NCBI RefSeq assembly: GCF_000525855.1
Contig: NZ_AODE01000019.1
Location: 124,001 to 188,000, forward strand
Origin: Listeria cornellensis FSL F6-0969
GTDB taxonomy: Bacteria; Bacillota; Bacilli; Lactobacillales; Listeriaceae
Length of the DNA: 64,000 nt
Direction of reading: 5' to 3'
Shown here: in pieces, positions 18,351 to 28,090 of the stretch
Layout: each line of letters begins with the position of its first letter
Position numbering within the stretch: the first letter of the stretch is position 1
The notes under the pieces: model-generated
Seen by the model: only the letters and a program-made list of their open reading frames with translations
What the model was told of the DNA's origin: nothing
The model's database searches: none
Program-made: the position numbers and the translations under genes

Positions 18351-20625
18351 TTAATTATCACGTACTTTTTCTAATTGCTCTCGGGTGATAATAACGTCAC
18401 GTGGTTTTGATCCGTTCGTTTCTGAAACAATACTATGTTTTTCTAGCGCCTCCATCAATCTAGCTGCACGATTGTAGCCAATTCGGAAATGACGTTGCAA
18501 AAGCGATGTGGATGCACCGTTTTGCGCCAGTACAAAATCGCACGCTTCATCGAACAAATCGTCCTCCGCCTCTTTTGCTATTTCACGCTCTAAAAGCTCT
18601 TCTTGTTTAAACAGATAGTTCGGCTCTGCCTGATTTCGCACATGAGCGATGACGGCATCAATTTCTTGGTCGCCAACATATGTTCCTTGTAAACGAACCG
18701 GCTTGGATGATCCACTTGGTAAGAAGAGCATGTCCCCTTTTCCGAGTAGTTTCTCAGCTCCACCAGTATCGATAATCGTTCTAGAGTCAATTTGGGAAGA
18801 GACAGAGAAAGAGACGCGCGTCGGGATGTTTGCCTTAATAAGCCCTGTAATAACGTCTACAGAAGGCCTTTGCGTCGCGACAATCATATGAATACCGCAA
18901 GCTCTAGCTTTTTGCGCAATACGACTGATAGCTTCTTCTACATCGTTTGGGGCAACCATCATCAAATCTGCTAATTCATCGATAATAATTAAGATATACG
19001 GTAATTTTTCACCAGAATGTTCCGGATGGGAAGAATATTCGTTAAATTTCTCCATATTCCGAACACCTGCATGCGAAAATAACTGATATCTGCGCTCCAT
19101 CTCTTCCACCGCCCATTTGAGTGCCGCCGTTGCTGCTTTAGCATCTGTAATAACCGGGCTAACAAGATGTGGAATACGATTGTAAGGAGCAAGTTCGACC
19201 ATTTTGGGATCGATGAGTAATAGTTTTAGCTCGTCCGGCGTGGCTTTATAGAGCAGGCTGATGAGTAACGAGTTGATGCACACACTCTTACCAGAACCCG
19301 TTGCTCCAGCGATTAATCCATGGGGCATCGTTTGCAAATCCGTCACGATGGGCATGCCAGAAATATCGAGTCCAAGCGCCGCTGTTAACGGAGACTTACT
19401 CGTTTGGAACGCCTGACTATTCATAATTTCCGAAAGCATCACGGGACGGCTCGTTTCATTCGGAATCTCAATGCCAATCGTGCTCTTCCCAGGAATTGGC
19501 GCCTCGATTCGAATATCTTTTGCAGCTAGACTTAACTTGATATCATCCGTCAAATTCGTGATTTTGCTTACCTTCACGCCTTTTTCTGGTTGCACCTCAA
19601 ATCGCGTTACCGCCGGACCTTGTGTGACGTTAACGACTTTGGCAGATACATTGAAATTCTCTAGTGTCTCATTTAAAAGCTCTTCTTGGAATGCTAGCCA
19701 TTCGGCATCCTCATTTTCAAAGACGGGTGGCTTTAGTAAGTTAAGAGATGGGAAATAATAGCCACTTGCGTCTTCTCTCAGATGTTGCTCTGTAGGGAAA
19801 ACCGGGGCTATTTCTGGTTCTTCCCCTGTCGCTATGATCGGCTCTTCAACAATCGCTCTCTTCTGCTCGACATGTTGTTTGTCTTGATTCACCATCATCA
19901 CATTAAATGGAATCCTCGTTTTAGGTGGCGTACTAGGTTCTGGTTGCTCTATCTTTTCCGGTTTCGGCGCTTCGTGAATGAGCTCAATGCGTTGTGGCGT
20001 AGCAGGAATTTCTTCTTGTTGCATAATTTCCTCTTCCTCTACAACTGGCGAAATTTCCTCTATTTCTTCTAAAACAACTGGTTCTGATTCAACCTCCAAA
20101 GCTGCTACAAACTCAGATTCAACTTCTTCCTGCATCGGTTCCACAACCGCTACTAGCTCCTCAATTACGTCACTCGATTCTGGTTCTTTTGTGACATTAA
20201 ACTCAAAACGACTCGGTCTTTTTTGGAAAGCAAAAACTGGAGAAGGGACATCTGTTGGTCTGAATGGTCGTTTCTTCTCGAACTTTGGCGCCTCTGCATT
20301 TTTCGAATGAGCTCTCGGTTTTTGGCGCGGTATCGGTGTTTTATGTAGTGCTGGTTTTGTTTCCGCTTGTTTTTGTCCATCAGGAATGAGCGGAAAGCGG
20401 AACTCGCCTTTTGGATATTGATAAACCACTTTGGCATGGACTTCACGCTTTTGTTTCGTCGATTGCGTATTCCCACGTGGTATATTTATCGTTTTCTTGA
20501 TTTCATTTACGGCTGCTAATTGAACTGGGGGCGCTGTTTCTGCCTCTTTTTTTTGGCTTAGCCACTTCTACTTCTTCATATTCCGCATCTCGATCAGCGA
20601 AGAAAAATTCTTTAAACCATCCCAT
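18351..20625 (-). CDS. sftA: soluble FtsK/SpoIIIE-type DNA translocase SftA, frameshifted
   Basis: Starts MGWFKEFFFADRDAEYEEV. Frame shifts in the A8 run 20547-20554; with one A removed it gives about 757 residues. There are no membrane segments, so this is the SftA (YtpT) type rather than SpoIIIE. A long acidic Pro/Glu-rich linker covers about 65-290. The motor follows, with Walker A GATGSGKS near 440 and Walker B LLLIDPKMVEL near 475. The C-terminal gamma winged helix (LLQRHFRIGYNRAARLMEAL) should read KOPS-like polarity sites. SftA clears DNA from the closing septum. Confidence 0.92.
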
Positions 20626-20850
20626 ACTATCATCACTACCTATTATATTTTTTAACCGTTTCTTAAACTGATTCTAACAGAGAAATTTAGATAAAGCTAT
20701 CATGAATGTGCGGTGAAGATGCTACCTAATTAAAAAAAATGTGAAAAGTGGCTGTGCATAAGCATTTTCTCGTGCATAACTTAAACTTATGTCACGTCCC
20801 GCCTCGGAATAAAGAACATTTTATAGGTTTATTGTATACGATTAATCACG

Positions 20851-20882
20851 AAAATAAAACAGCTTTTCGTTAAAAAAGCTGT
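20851..20882 (-). terminator. terminator after ytpR
   Basis: ACAGCTTTT pairs with AAAAGCTGT and is followed by TTTATTTT on the minus strand. Confidence 0.75.
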
Positions 20883-20892
20883 CCTATTTATA

Positions 20893-21504
20893 CTAGAAGG
20901 AAACCGGGAATTCTACGCCAATTTCGTAATTAGCATCCAACACCATAATTCCTTTTTCTTCCGGCGCATTCGGTATCGCTAACTCACGTGCCGCACAAAT
21001 CATCCCAAATGAGTCTTCCCCACGAAGGTTAGATGGTTTAATAATCAAGCCGCTTGGCATCACCGCACCAATTTTTGCAACGACTACTTTTTGTCCCGCA
21101 TCGACGTTTGGCGCACCGCATACGATTTGCACTGTTTTATCTCCCAAATCGACTTGACATACATTTAATTTGTCCGCATTTGGATGCTTTTCCTTCGACG
21201 CAACATAACCAACGACGAATTTAGGCGAAAGATCCGCTTCGATCACGAAGTCAAAACCATTATCCGCTAATTCTTTGTTGATAAACGCCACATCTTCAAG
21301 CGTCAACGAAACCTTACCATTCGCATCAAACGCGCGCTTTTTCGATACGTCGAAAATATTAATCGCAACCGTTTCGCCAGTTTCGACGTCAAAAATACGC
21401 GTTACATTCCCTTTTGATTCAAAATCTGTTTTTTCTACATCATTGAGGTGGACTAACAGCGTGTCCCCTACTCCTTTTTCGTTATAAAATGCATTTACAA
21501 TCAC
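20893..21504 (-). CDS. ytpR: YtpR family tRNA-binding domain protein
   Basis: 203 residues from a GTG with an AAAGGAG site. The C-terminal half (about 95-200) is an EMAP/PheT-type OB-fold tRNA-binding domain: VVGYVASKEKHPNADKLNVCQVDLG and QIVCGAPNV. The N-terminal half is the DUF4479 domain. It is often annotated as a PheRS beta homologue but lacks the catalytic parts. Last gene of ytpP-ytpQ-ytpR, five bases after ytpQ. Confidence 0.9.
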   Translation of the reverse strand: MIVNAFYNEKGVGDTLLVHLNDVEKTDFESKGNVTRIFDVETGETVAINIFDVSKKRAFDANGKVSLTLEDVAFINKELADNGFDFVIEADLSPKFVVGYVASKEKHPNADKLNVCQVDLGDKTVQIVCGAPNVDAGQKVVVAKIGAVMPSGLIIKPSNLRGEDSFGMICAARELAIPNAPEEKGIMVLDANYEIGVEFPVSF

Positions 21505-21509
21505 GTTAA

Positions 21510-22307
21510 CTACTCCTTTGGTCTGTTTTTAGCCATAATAAAGATCGGTTCTAGTTTACCATCATTATATACGAGAGGTAAAGAGGTAATTGGTGCAAGG
21601 CCGTCCGCAAAAAACTGCATCGTCATGTGCGCCAAGACATCATAGCCTGTATTATTTCTAATGTCCGCGATAATTAAAACGTCCTGATGCGGCACGGCAA
21701 GCACCATTTCACCCTCGATACGCGCACGCATTTCTTCTAAAAATGGCTCATTCAAAATCCGACTTGCATCATAACCATCATTTGTTCGCACGAAATAATA
21801 ATCATTGCCACTCACAGAATCTCTTTTCATCGTCGTTTCTCGCGTACGCAGATTCGCAAACGCCGCAAGCCTGACATCGTCTATCGTTACATCCGTGTTT
21901 TCCAAACTCTCTTCCTCGATAAAACGATACGAAGCGCCAACATCCACCACGTAAAAAATAGCTGTTTCCGCTGTGTGTTTCTCCGTCAAAAGCGCCTTAC
22001 CATCTTTCGTTTCCCGAGGGAAAGACGTTGCTCGGATAACCGGATAAACGTTCGGTAAACTTACCTGAATATCCATTTTGTGTTGCGACGCTTTTAGGCC
22101 TTCCTCGACATAATATACGATTTTTTCAACCGCTACATCCGCCTGTTCCTCCCAGTTCGCAATAATTTGTGGGATAGACAGCGTAATTGAATTGCCCGCT
22201 TCCGTCACTTTCAGCATGTCCTTCTCCCGATCATAACGAAATGTCCGATTCGCACCAGCAAGCTCTTTTTCAAGCCTTTCCTTCATCTTCATCGTTGTCA
22301 TTTTCAT
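21510..22307 (-). CDS. ytpQ: DUF1444 family protein YtpQ
   Basis: 265 residues, matching the YtpQ/DUF1444 family by length, position and content (for example [11 protein letters not shown] and the late [15 protein letters not shown]). Function unknown. The GGAGGG ribosome site is seven bases from the ATG. It lies between a thioredoxin-like gene and ytpR, an arrangement conserved across Bacillales. Confidence 0.85.
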   Translation of the reverse strand: MKMTTMKMKERLEKELAGANRTFRYDREKDMLKVTEAGNSITLSIPQIIANWEEQADVAVEKIVYYVEEGLKASQHKMDIQVSLPNVYPVIRATSFPRETKDGKALLTEKHTAETAIFYVVDVGASYRFIEEESLENTDVTIDDVRLAAFANLRTRETTMKRDSVSGNDYYFVRTNDGYDASRILNEPFLEEMRARIEGEMVLAVPHQDVLIIADIRNNTGYDVLAHMTMQFFADGLAPITSLPLVYNDGKLEPIFIMAKNRPKE

Positions 22308-22328
22308 CGTAGCGCCCTCCCCTCTTCC

Positions 22329-22640
22329 TTATAACGCGTCAATAAAATCCGTAATTTCTTCTTTTGTTTTGCGATCCTTACTGACAAATCGGCCAATTTC
22401 CTCGCCATCTTCAAACGCCAAAAAGCTCGGAATACCGAAAATTGCCAAATCAGCACACAGGCCGATAAACTGGTCACGATCCACATGAGAAAAGGTAAAA
22501 TCATCATGTTCCGCCTCAATTTCAGGCATAATTGGCTCGATAAACTTACAATCCCCACACCAATCCGCACTAAACATAAAAATCGTTTTACCATTATTTT
22601 TTAACACATTAAATTCTTCAACTGTTTCTAAATGTTTCAT
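22329..22640 (-). CDS. ytpP: thioredoxin-like protein YtpP
   Basis: 103 residues, one thioredoxin fold. The active site is WCGDC (27-31) instead of WCGPC, and the cis-proline loop is visible as FGIPSF. This variant is typical of the YtpP group, proposed to act in thiol homeostasis. Probably cytoplasmic, as there is no signal peptide. First gene of ytpPQR. Confidence 0.9.
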   Translation of the reverse strand: MKHLETVEEFNVLKNNGKTIFMFSADWCGDCKFIEPIMPEIEAEHDDFTFSHVDRDQFIGLCADLAIFGIPSFLAFEDGEEIGRFVSKDRKTKEEITDFIDAL

Positions 22641-22774
22641 CGTTCACTCGACTCCTTCTTATCCCTACTTACCTAATCCTAAAGCCCCCACGAAAATTAG
22701 TAAAGAATTACGCTCACAAAAGTTGCTATCGGACGCATTTTCTTCTATCATAGCAAGGAAGGAGGCGTTTTTTG

Positions 22775-23218
22775 ATGGACTATCATATTTATTTAGCAGG
22801 CGAAATTCATTCGGATTGGCGGGACCAGTTGCGAGCTAGCCTGAAGGAAAAACCAGGAATCCACTTCCATTTTTCCGGACCGCAAGAAAATCACGATCTA
22901 TCTGACGCTATTGGCGAACACGTGCTAGGCGAGCAACCAAATGCCATTTACAAAGACTTACAAGCTTCAAAAATCAATAATTTACGCACCGAACTACATT
23001 TGAAAAAAGCAGATTTAGTGATTGCATTATTCGGCGAGAAATTCAAGCAATGGAACACCGCCACAGATGCCGCCACAGCTATCACGCTCGGAAAACCAAC
23101 GATTATTATCCGACCAGAATCACTACACCATCCGTTAAAAGAGCTATCTGAGAAAGCGAATGTCACCGTGGATACGATCGAACAAGCCGCGCAAGTTATT
23201 GATTACATTTTTGCGTAA
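22775..23218 (+). CDS. ytoQ: YtoQ family protein
   Basis: 147 residues beginning MDYHIYLAGEIHSDWRDQL, the YtoQ family start, related to nucleoside 2-deoxyribosyltransferases (YLAG at the strand end, later ALFGEKFKQWNTATDAATA). The enzymatic role is not established. The GGAGG site favours this ATG over a TTG one codon before. Divergent from ytpP. Confidence 0.88.
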   Translation: MDYHIYLAGEIHSDWRDQLRASLKEKPGIHFHFSGPQENHDLSDAIGEHVLGEQPNAIYKDLQASKINNLRTELHLKKADLVIALFGEKFKQWNTATDAATAITLGKPTIIIRPESLHHPLKELSEKANVTVDTIEQAAQVIDYIFA

Positions 23219-23224
23219 TCCCCC

Positions 23225-23261
23225 ATGAAAAAGCGCCCCATTCAACGGAGGCGCTTTTTCG
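23225..23261 (+). terminator. bidirectional terminator between ytoQ and a membrane protein gene
   Basis: AAAAAGCGCC and GGCGCTTTTT arms give T-runs on both strands. The minus-strand use overlaps the last codons of the small membrane protein gene. Confidence 0.75.
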
Positions 23262-23463
23262 CATTCACTTGATCTTTCCAATACCACATAAAACCGAATC
23301 CTAAAACGAGCACGCCACCGATAAGCGTCGTCAGAATCCAGCCAAGCTCTGTCTCTCTTAAATAAGGAATACGAAAGAAATGCCCTATCAAGAAAATAAG
23401 CGCAGAGAGGAACATGACACTCCCCGTCAAGATAACAGGATGCCGCCATATTTTTTTAAGCAT
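23242..23463 (-). CDS. small membrane protein, two transmembrane segments
   Basis: 73 residues from [14 protein letters not shown]. Two hydrophobic helices (about 10-27 and 40-58) with basic ends, ending NAKKRLR. The start overlaps the stop of the M42 peptidase gene by eight bases, so it is cotranscribed. Family not recognised; a gene in this place next to ytoP also occurs in Bacillus. A longer frame upstream is inside the peptidase and is less likely. Confidence 0.7.
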   Translation of the reverse strand: MLKKIWRHPVILTGSVMFLSALIFLIGHFFRIPYLRETELGWILTTLIGGVLVLGFGFMWYWKDQVNAKKRLR

Positions 23464-24529
23464 TGTCACGAATCGTTTCCCATGTTGTTTTATCAAGGGC
23501 ACGAACAATCGTTGTAATCATTTCTTTTGCCGCCGCGTAATCATCCACGTGCAGAATCGAGTTAGAGGAGTGGATGTAACGCGCCGGAACACCAATAACC
23601 GCACTAGGAATCCCGCTGTTAGACGTGTGCACTTTCCCTGCATCCGTTCCACCTGGCGAAATGAAATATTGATACGGGATCTTGTTAGACTCCGCTGTAT
23701 CTAGCAAAAATTCACGCATACCGCGATGCATAATCATCGTCCGATCAAAAATCCGCATTAAGAAACCTTGCCCAATTTGACCGAACTGCGTCTTATCACC
23801 TGTCATATCGTTCGCTGGACTCGCATCAAGCGCAAAGAAAATATCCGGCTGAATCATATGCGCACTCACACCCGCACCACGAAGCCCAACTTCCTCTTGT
23901 ACATTCGCACCTGCAAACAATGTATTCGGCAACTTATCATCCTTCACCGCTTTTAAAAGCTCGATTGCAAGACCCACACCATAACGATTATCCCACGCTT
24001 TGGCCATGATTTTTTTCGGATTAGCAAGTGGGGTGAATTCTGCAATTGGAACGATTTGTTGTCCAGGTTTCACGCCAATCGCAATCGCATCCTCGCGATC
24101 ATCCGCCCCAATATCAATCAAAAGATTTTTCGGATCAGTCGGTTTGCTCCGTTCTGCTTCTGTCAGTAAATGCGGTGGAACAGACGCCACTACACCAATA
24201 ACTGGTCCATTCAGCGTGATCAATTGCACACGTTGCGCTTGCAAGACTTGCGGATTCCAGCCACCAAGCGTTTGAAAAGCAATCATCCCGTTATCCGTAA
24301 TCCGCGTCACCATGAAACCAACCTCATCCAAATGCCCAGCAACAAGGATTTTCGGCCCATCTTCCACGCCGTGACGCACACCAAAAATACCGCCTAAACC
24401 ATCTTGAATCACCTCATCTGAGACAGGCGTAATTTCTTTTCTTACAAAATCTCTCACAAACTGCTCATTTCCAGAAGTGCCCGGCAACTCCGTTAATGTT
24501 TTAAATAACTCCAACGTTTCTTTTTCCAC
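23456..24529 (-). CDS. ytoP: M42 family glutamyl aminopeptidase (YtoP)
   Basis: 357 residues. M42 di-metal motifs: [12 protein letters not shown] (66-77), [13 protein letters not shown] near 180, the catalytic pair in QEEVGLRGA near 215, and [11 protein letters not shown] near 237. Cytoplasmic TET-type aminopeptidases that trim peptides; also annotated as endoglucanase M. Followed in the same operon by a small membrane protein. Confidence 0.93.
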   Translation of the reverse strand: MEKETLELFKTLTELPGTSGNEQFVRDFVRKEITPVSDEVIQDGLGGIFGVRHGVEDGPKILVAGHLDEVGFMVTRITDNGMIAFQTLGGWNPQVLQAQRVQLITLNGPVIGVVASVPPHLLTEAERSKPTDPKNLLIDIGADDREDAIAIGVKPGQQIVPIAEFTPLANPKKIMAKAWDNRYGVGLAIELLKAVKDDKLPNTLFAGANVQEEVGLRGAGVSAHMIQPDIFFALDASPANDMTGDKTQFGQIGQGFLMRIFDRTMIMHRGMREFLLDTAESNKIPYQYFISPGGTDAGKVHTSNSGIPSAVIGVPARYIHSSNSILHVDDYAAAKEMITTIVRALDKTTWETIRDNA

Positions 24530-24716
24530 TTATAATCAGTCCTTTTCGGTGATATCTCTAGCATTATACCACTTTCAGAAACGTTACGTCTAAGAATTCG
24601 GTTAGCCAAATCAGCACGCTCCGATGTAAAGGCTTTTATATTTTTAGTTTAGAGGGTATAATAAGACACAGTAAAGCTATAAAAGAGAAGACAAGTAAGA
24701 TTTAGGGAGGCAAACA

Positions 24717-25029
24717 ATGAACTGGAAAGTATTTATGACAGGTGTCGCAGCAGGAGCAGCCGCGGGTCATCTTATCAACTATTACCTACTAGAACCAAAG
24801 ACCATTTCAGGCGATGTAATTCTTGAAAATGTCAAAGAAGCATTCAAAAAAGAGGGGCCAATCGAAGGCTCATGGATTCAATTGAAAAAACAACACTACA
24901 AAAAAATTCGCGATGGATACGTTCGTGTATCACGGAGGCATCACAGCCATTCGCGATGGCGAGAAGAAACAATTCGAATTTATCGCAGACGCGACGACCG
25001 GGACGGTTATCGACGTTTACTTAACTTGA
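24717..25029 (+). CDS. small PepSY-like protein with N-terminal membrane segment, frameshifted
   Basis: Starts MNWKVFMTGVAAGAAAGHLI, a short hydrophobic/anchor segment. Frame shifts in the A7 run 24900-24906. Removing one A continues with FAMDTFVYHGGITAIRDGEK and ends ADATTGTVIDVYLT at 25029, 103 residues. The repaired ending has the PepSY-like pattern of a strand pair with an ATTG turn. As sequenced, the ORF instead gives an Arg-rich tail. Function unknown. Good GGAGG site; an AT-rich promoter with TATAAT lies near 24657. Confidence 0.75.
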
Positions 25030-25039
25030 TAGAAATACG

Positions 25040-25075
25040 AAACTGCAGGCCGATTGCGCGCCTGCAGTTTTTTTA
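25040..25075 (+). terminator. terminator of the PepSY-like gene
   Basis: AACTGCAGGC and GCCTGCAGTT arms followed by T7. It overlaps the end of the convergent CsoR-type gene. Confidence 0.85.
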
Positions 25076-25306
25076 TTTGATAAAACTATCCACGCGTTTT
25101 TGATCGTACGCTCCTCTTTCAACCATATCTTTCATCTGTTCGCTGAAAATAACTTTTTCGGCACTTTGTAATGCTTTTTTCACCGCAGCAACTTGCAACA
25201 TAATGTCCTCAAAAGAACGCTCTTCATCTGTCATTTTCTTGATGGATCTAACATGCCCTTCGATTTTAGCGAACCGATTGGAAATGGATTTCCTAACCTC
25301 TGACAT
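25073..25306 (-). CDS. CsoR/FrmR family repressor lacking the usual ligands
   Basis: 77 residues from MSEVRKSISNRFAKIEGHVR. The three-helix DUF156 scaffold is clear (RFAKIEGHVRSIKKM, then LQVAAVKKALQSAEK). The family ligand set Cys-His-Cys is absent: the first Cys is replaced in RSFEDIMLQ, and the late HxxxC is replaced by QMKDM. It should therefore not sense Cu(I) as CsoR does; it may sense something else or be a co-repressor. AGGGGG ribosome site. Inverted repeats upstream may be operators. Downstream of ytnP, same strand. Confidence 0.8.
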   Translation of the reverse strand: MSEVRKSISNRFAKIEGHVRSIKKMTDEERSFEDIMLQVAAVKKALQSAEKVIFSEQMKDMVERGAYDQKRVDSFIK

Positions 25307-25379
25307 CGATATACCCCCTAACAATTAAAATAATATTTTTAGACATGTACCGAAAAACAACTCATAAACAGCAATTTTC

Positions 25380-25400
25380 GTAACCCCCTACACAGGTTAC
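25380..25400. promoter_or_regulatory. inverted repeat, possible operator of the CsoR-type gene
   Basis: GTAACC and GGTTAC perfect arms around a C-rich nine-base centre. A second, imperfect element with a CTATAG core and ATAC/GTAT ends lies at 25409-25425. CsoR-family operators are typically G/C-tract inverted repeats close to the gene, so this placement is suggestive. Confidence 0.4.
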
Positions 25401-25426
25401 TTCCCACCATACTCTATAGGGGTATG

Positions 25427-26267
25427 CTAAATTCCTCTTTCCACTCTTACTTTATCCATCACATTTCCATCCACATCAAACTGCAAAGCACGATAGAAAG
25501 CATCATGATAAAATAGCAACCATTTTCCCGTTCCATCCAATTCATTCCGAATCCGTTCTTTCGCAAAAATAGAGTCCATTGGATAGTCATCGTATGCCGT
25601 CACCCATAGAACATTTTGATGGGCATGCGTTGGAAAAATATCCGCCATATGGATAGCTGATTCACCTTGATTATCTATCCGAATAACCGCGTGTCCATTA
25701 CTATGTCCGCCCGTTTTCTCCAACGAAATCGCATCATTTAATTCCAAATGTTGCGAATAGGTCTGAATTTGACTCGCAATTCCCTGCCAATTTTCAGGCC
25801 AGTATGTCGCTTTGGAACGAATATTGGGTTGGCGAATTTCTTGCCATTCCGTTTCCGTTGTATAAATCGTCGCGTTCTTGAAAATACTTTTTCCACTCGT
25901 ATCCGTCAAGCCAACGATATGATCAAAATGCAGGTGTGTCATCAGGATACAATCAATGTCTTCCGGCTCAACACCAAGCATTGCTAAATCTTCCAAAATA
26001 AACGATTCTTCCACGATGCCGAAATTACGTTTTTGCTTCTCCGTCAACCGACCAACGCCAATTCCCGCGTCAATGAGATAATGCTTGCCCTGATATTCAA
26101 AATACATCGGATCCGTCACGCACCGAATTTGATTTTTTTTCGTTCGCTTCATATTTTTTGCTCCATAACGCCTTCGGAACAACGCCAAACATCGCGCCGC
26201 CATCGAAATGAGTCACACCACCGCGCAACCAATGAATCGTTATCTCCCCTACCCGCAAAGTATCCAT
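25427..26267 (-). CDS. ytnP: YtnP-like metallo-beta-lactamase lactonase, frameshifted
   Basis: Starts [17 protein letters not shown] with an AGGAGGG site. Frame shifts in the A8 run 26133-26140; removing one A gives about 279 residues. The MBL zinc motif is [12 protein letters not shown], with later HSNGHAV and [11 protein letters not shown] ligand histidines. B. subtilis YtnP is a quorum-quenching lactonase that hydrolyses acyl-homoserine lactones; the very similar sequence block around [13 protein letters not shown] supports orthology. Substrate here is inferred. Confidence 0.85.
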
Positions 26268-26289
26268 CTTTTTCGCCCTCCTTTAAACT

Positions 26290-26333
26290 AAAAAAGGCCA
26301 GAGTAACCACAATTACTGGAAACTCTAGCCTTT
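26290..26333 (-). terminator. terminator of ytmP-trmB
   Basis: AAAGGCTAGAGT pairs with ACTCTGGCCTTT and is followed by T-rich sequence on the minus strand. Confidence 0.75.
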
Positions 26334-26335
26334 CA

Positions 26336-26977
26336 CTATGATTTAAACGTCGCCTCTAAGCGATAAATCGGAAAACCTTGTGCCGAAAACTTCTCTTCAT
26401 ACTCCGTCATAATATTACCTTCAAATTCACTGTTATGAAGATCAAGCGACAAGTAAGTTAGCAAAACACCATACTCCGAAAACGCCACAAGCGAATATTC
26501 AAACAAGCTGCGATTATCCGTTTTAAAATGAATCTCGCCTTCCGCTGGCAACAACGCCTTATAAATATCCAAAAAGCTCGAATGCGTCAATCGACGTTTC
26601 GCATGCCTTTTCTTCGGCCACGGATCAGAAAAATTCAAATAAACCCGCGCGACTTCATCAACTTCAAAATACTCCAATAAATCCGCACCATCCACAGACA
26701 ACAAACGTACATTCGGAATTCCCGCCGCCAAAGCCTTGTCTAATGCCGTAATCAGCACACTTTCTACGACTTCAATACCAATATAATTAATATCCGGATT
26801 CGCCTGTGCCATCCCTGTCACAAACTGACCTTTTCCAGTCCCGATTTCAATATGAATCGGATTCTCGTTTCCAAACAGTTGGTGCCATTTCCCTTTTAAC
26901 TCCTCAGGATTTGCCACACACACTTCTGGGTGAGCCAGAATTTTCTCCCGCGCCCACGGTTTATGTTTTACTCGCAT
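26336..26977 (-). CDS. trmB: tRNA (guanine-N7-)-methyltransferase
   Basis: 213 residues. SAM-binding motif [16 protein letters not shown] near 43-58, the family motif [18 protein letters not shown] near 115-132, and [13 protein letters not shown]. TrmB makes m7G46 in tRNA variable loops. Its start overlaps the ytmP stop by ten bases, an arrangement also seen in Bacillus. Confidence 0.96.
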   Translation of the reverse strand: MRVKHKPWAREKILAHPEVCVANPEELKGKWHQLFGNENPIHIEIGTGKGQFVTGMAQANPDINYIGIEVVESVLITALDKALAAGIPNVRLLSVDGADLLEYFEVDEVARVYLNFSDPWPKKRHAKRRLTHSSFLDIYKALLPAEGEIHFKTDNRSLFEYSLVAFSEYGVLLTYLSLDLHNSEFEGNIMTEYEEKFSAQGFPIYRLEATFKS

Positions 26978-27781
26978 AACGTTTCGTACACCTCATTATC
27001 TTCCATTATTTTTTTCAAAAGTATTTCCAAACGGGCAAGTTCTGGCTTTCGATTATGCTCAAACTGCCAATTCATCGCCATTAGAACCTGACAAATAGAA
27101 AACCATTTCACCCGTGTATAAAAAGCTTGCGTTAGCTCCTGACCATATTCGCCGAGCCATCCGTCCCACTCCGAATAAGGAATATACTGATACAATAAAA
27201 CACCAAGATCACTCGCAGGATCAGCAAGCATCGCGCCATCCCAATCGACCAGATAAAGTTCATCCCCTTCCGAGAGCAACCAATTATTATGGTTCACATC
27301 GCCATGACAGACAACATGACGTCCCTCTTCCAGTTCATCCACATTCTCTATTAAATATCGATACGCCTCTGAAACTTTCGTATCCACTTGATTCAAGTTA
27401 TGAATACCATCTGTCACCTTTTCTAACATATAAAAGCAGGAATAGTCCTTTTTTTTCAATGCGCTGCAACATATCCCGCAACGCCTCTGATTGGTGAATT
27501 TTTCCTAACAACCTTGCCACACGCGGTTCTCGCATCTCTTTTGCCGTTAATGTCTGCCCATTATTAATCCATTTCTGCGCCGTAATGACGTCTCCATTTT
27601 CAACCCGCCGCGTCCAAATTAATTTCGGTACAATATTTTCAACAGAAAGCGCAGCTAAAAAAGGCGAGGAATTCTTTTTTAAAAAGAATTTTTCGTCTTC
27701 ATGAATCGCAACGAAGGCCTTTCCAGTTTCTCCGCCCGCTGGCTCTATTTCCCAATCTTGCCCAAACAAATTATCTTCCAT
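26968..27781 (-). CDS. ytmP: YtmP aminoglycoside-phosphotransferase-like kinase, frameshifted
   Basis: Starts [20 protein letters not shown]. Frame shifts in the A8 run 27449-27456; with one A removed it reads [19 protein letters not shown] and gives 270 residues. Kinase-like catalytic motifs: [14 protein letters not shown] (catalytic Asp and Asn) and [18 protein letters not shown] (metal-binding Asp). Related to choline/ethanolamine kinases; true substrate unknown. Operon with trmB. Confidence 0.87.
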
Positions 27782-28090
27782 TCTACATTCACCTTCACTT
27801 ACGTCGTTGTCTTTCTATTATTTCATTATTATTAACGACGAATCTAGCTCTTACACAACCCCTGTTGATACGCCAAAAATTTCGAGATATAATAAAATTC
27901 CAGCGCAATACTTATGTACTTTAGAAAGATGGATAAAAAAAGAGCTATCACAATCCCTTAATAGCTACCCTTTAAATTTTACTTCTCTTCGCGCTTCCCG
28001 TCAAGTCAACATACGTTCGTATCCATAGGGCTGCTCCCAACACAAAAAGCAGCAACCCTCTTCCACCGTGAAAACATAGTTTAATTTCTC
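27782..28090. other. non-coding spacer with the ytmP leader
   Basis: No gene supported. Holds the ytmP promoter and a roughly 190-base 5' leader without recognised riboswitch features. At 28027-28060 an AGCAGC-type inverted repeat may be a weak terminator for the beta-helix gene, but its T-run is in the loop. Confidence 0.4.
27976..28004 (-). promoter_or_regulatory. sigma-A promoter upstream of ytmP-trmB
   Basis: TTGACG (27999-28004), a 17-base spacer and TAAAAT (27976-27981) on the minus strand. Confidence 0.55.

Noticed and set aside
25037-25078. Terminator hairpin as a second repeat element
   Set aside because: It is a normal intrinsic terminator between convergent genes.
27807-28028. 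73-residue plus-strand ORF
   Set aside because: It crosses the ytmP promoter on the other strand, has no ribosome site, and has composition like spacer DNA.
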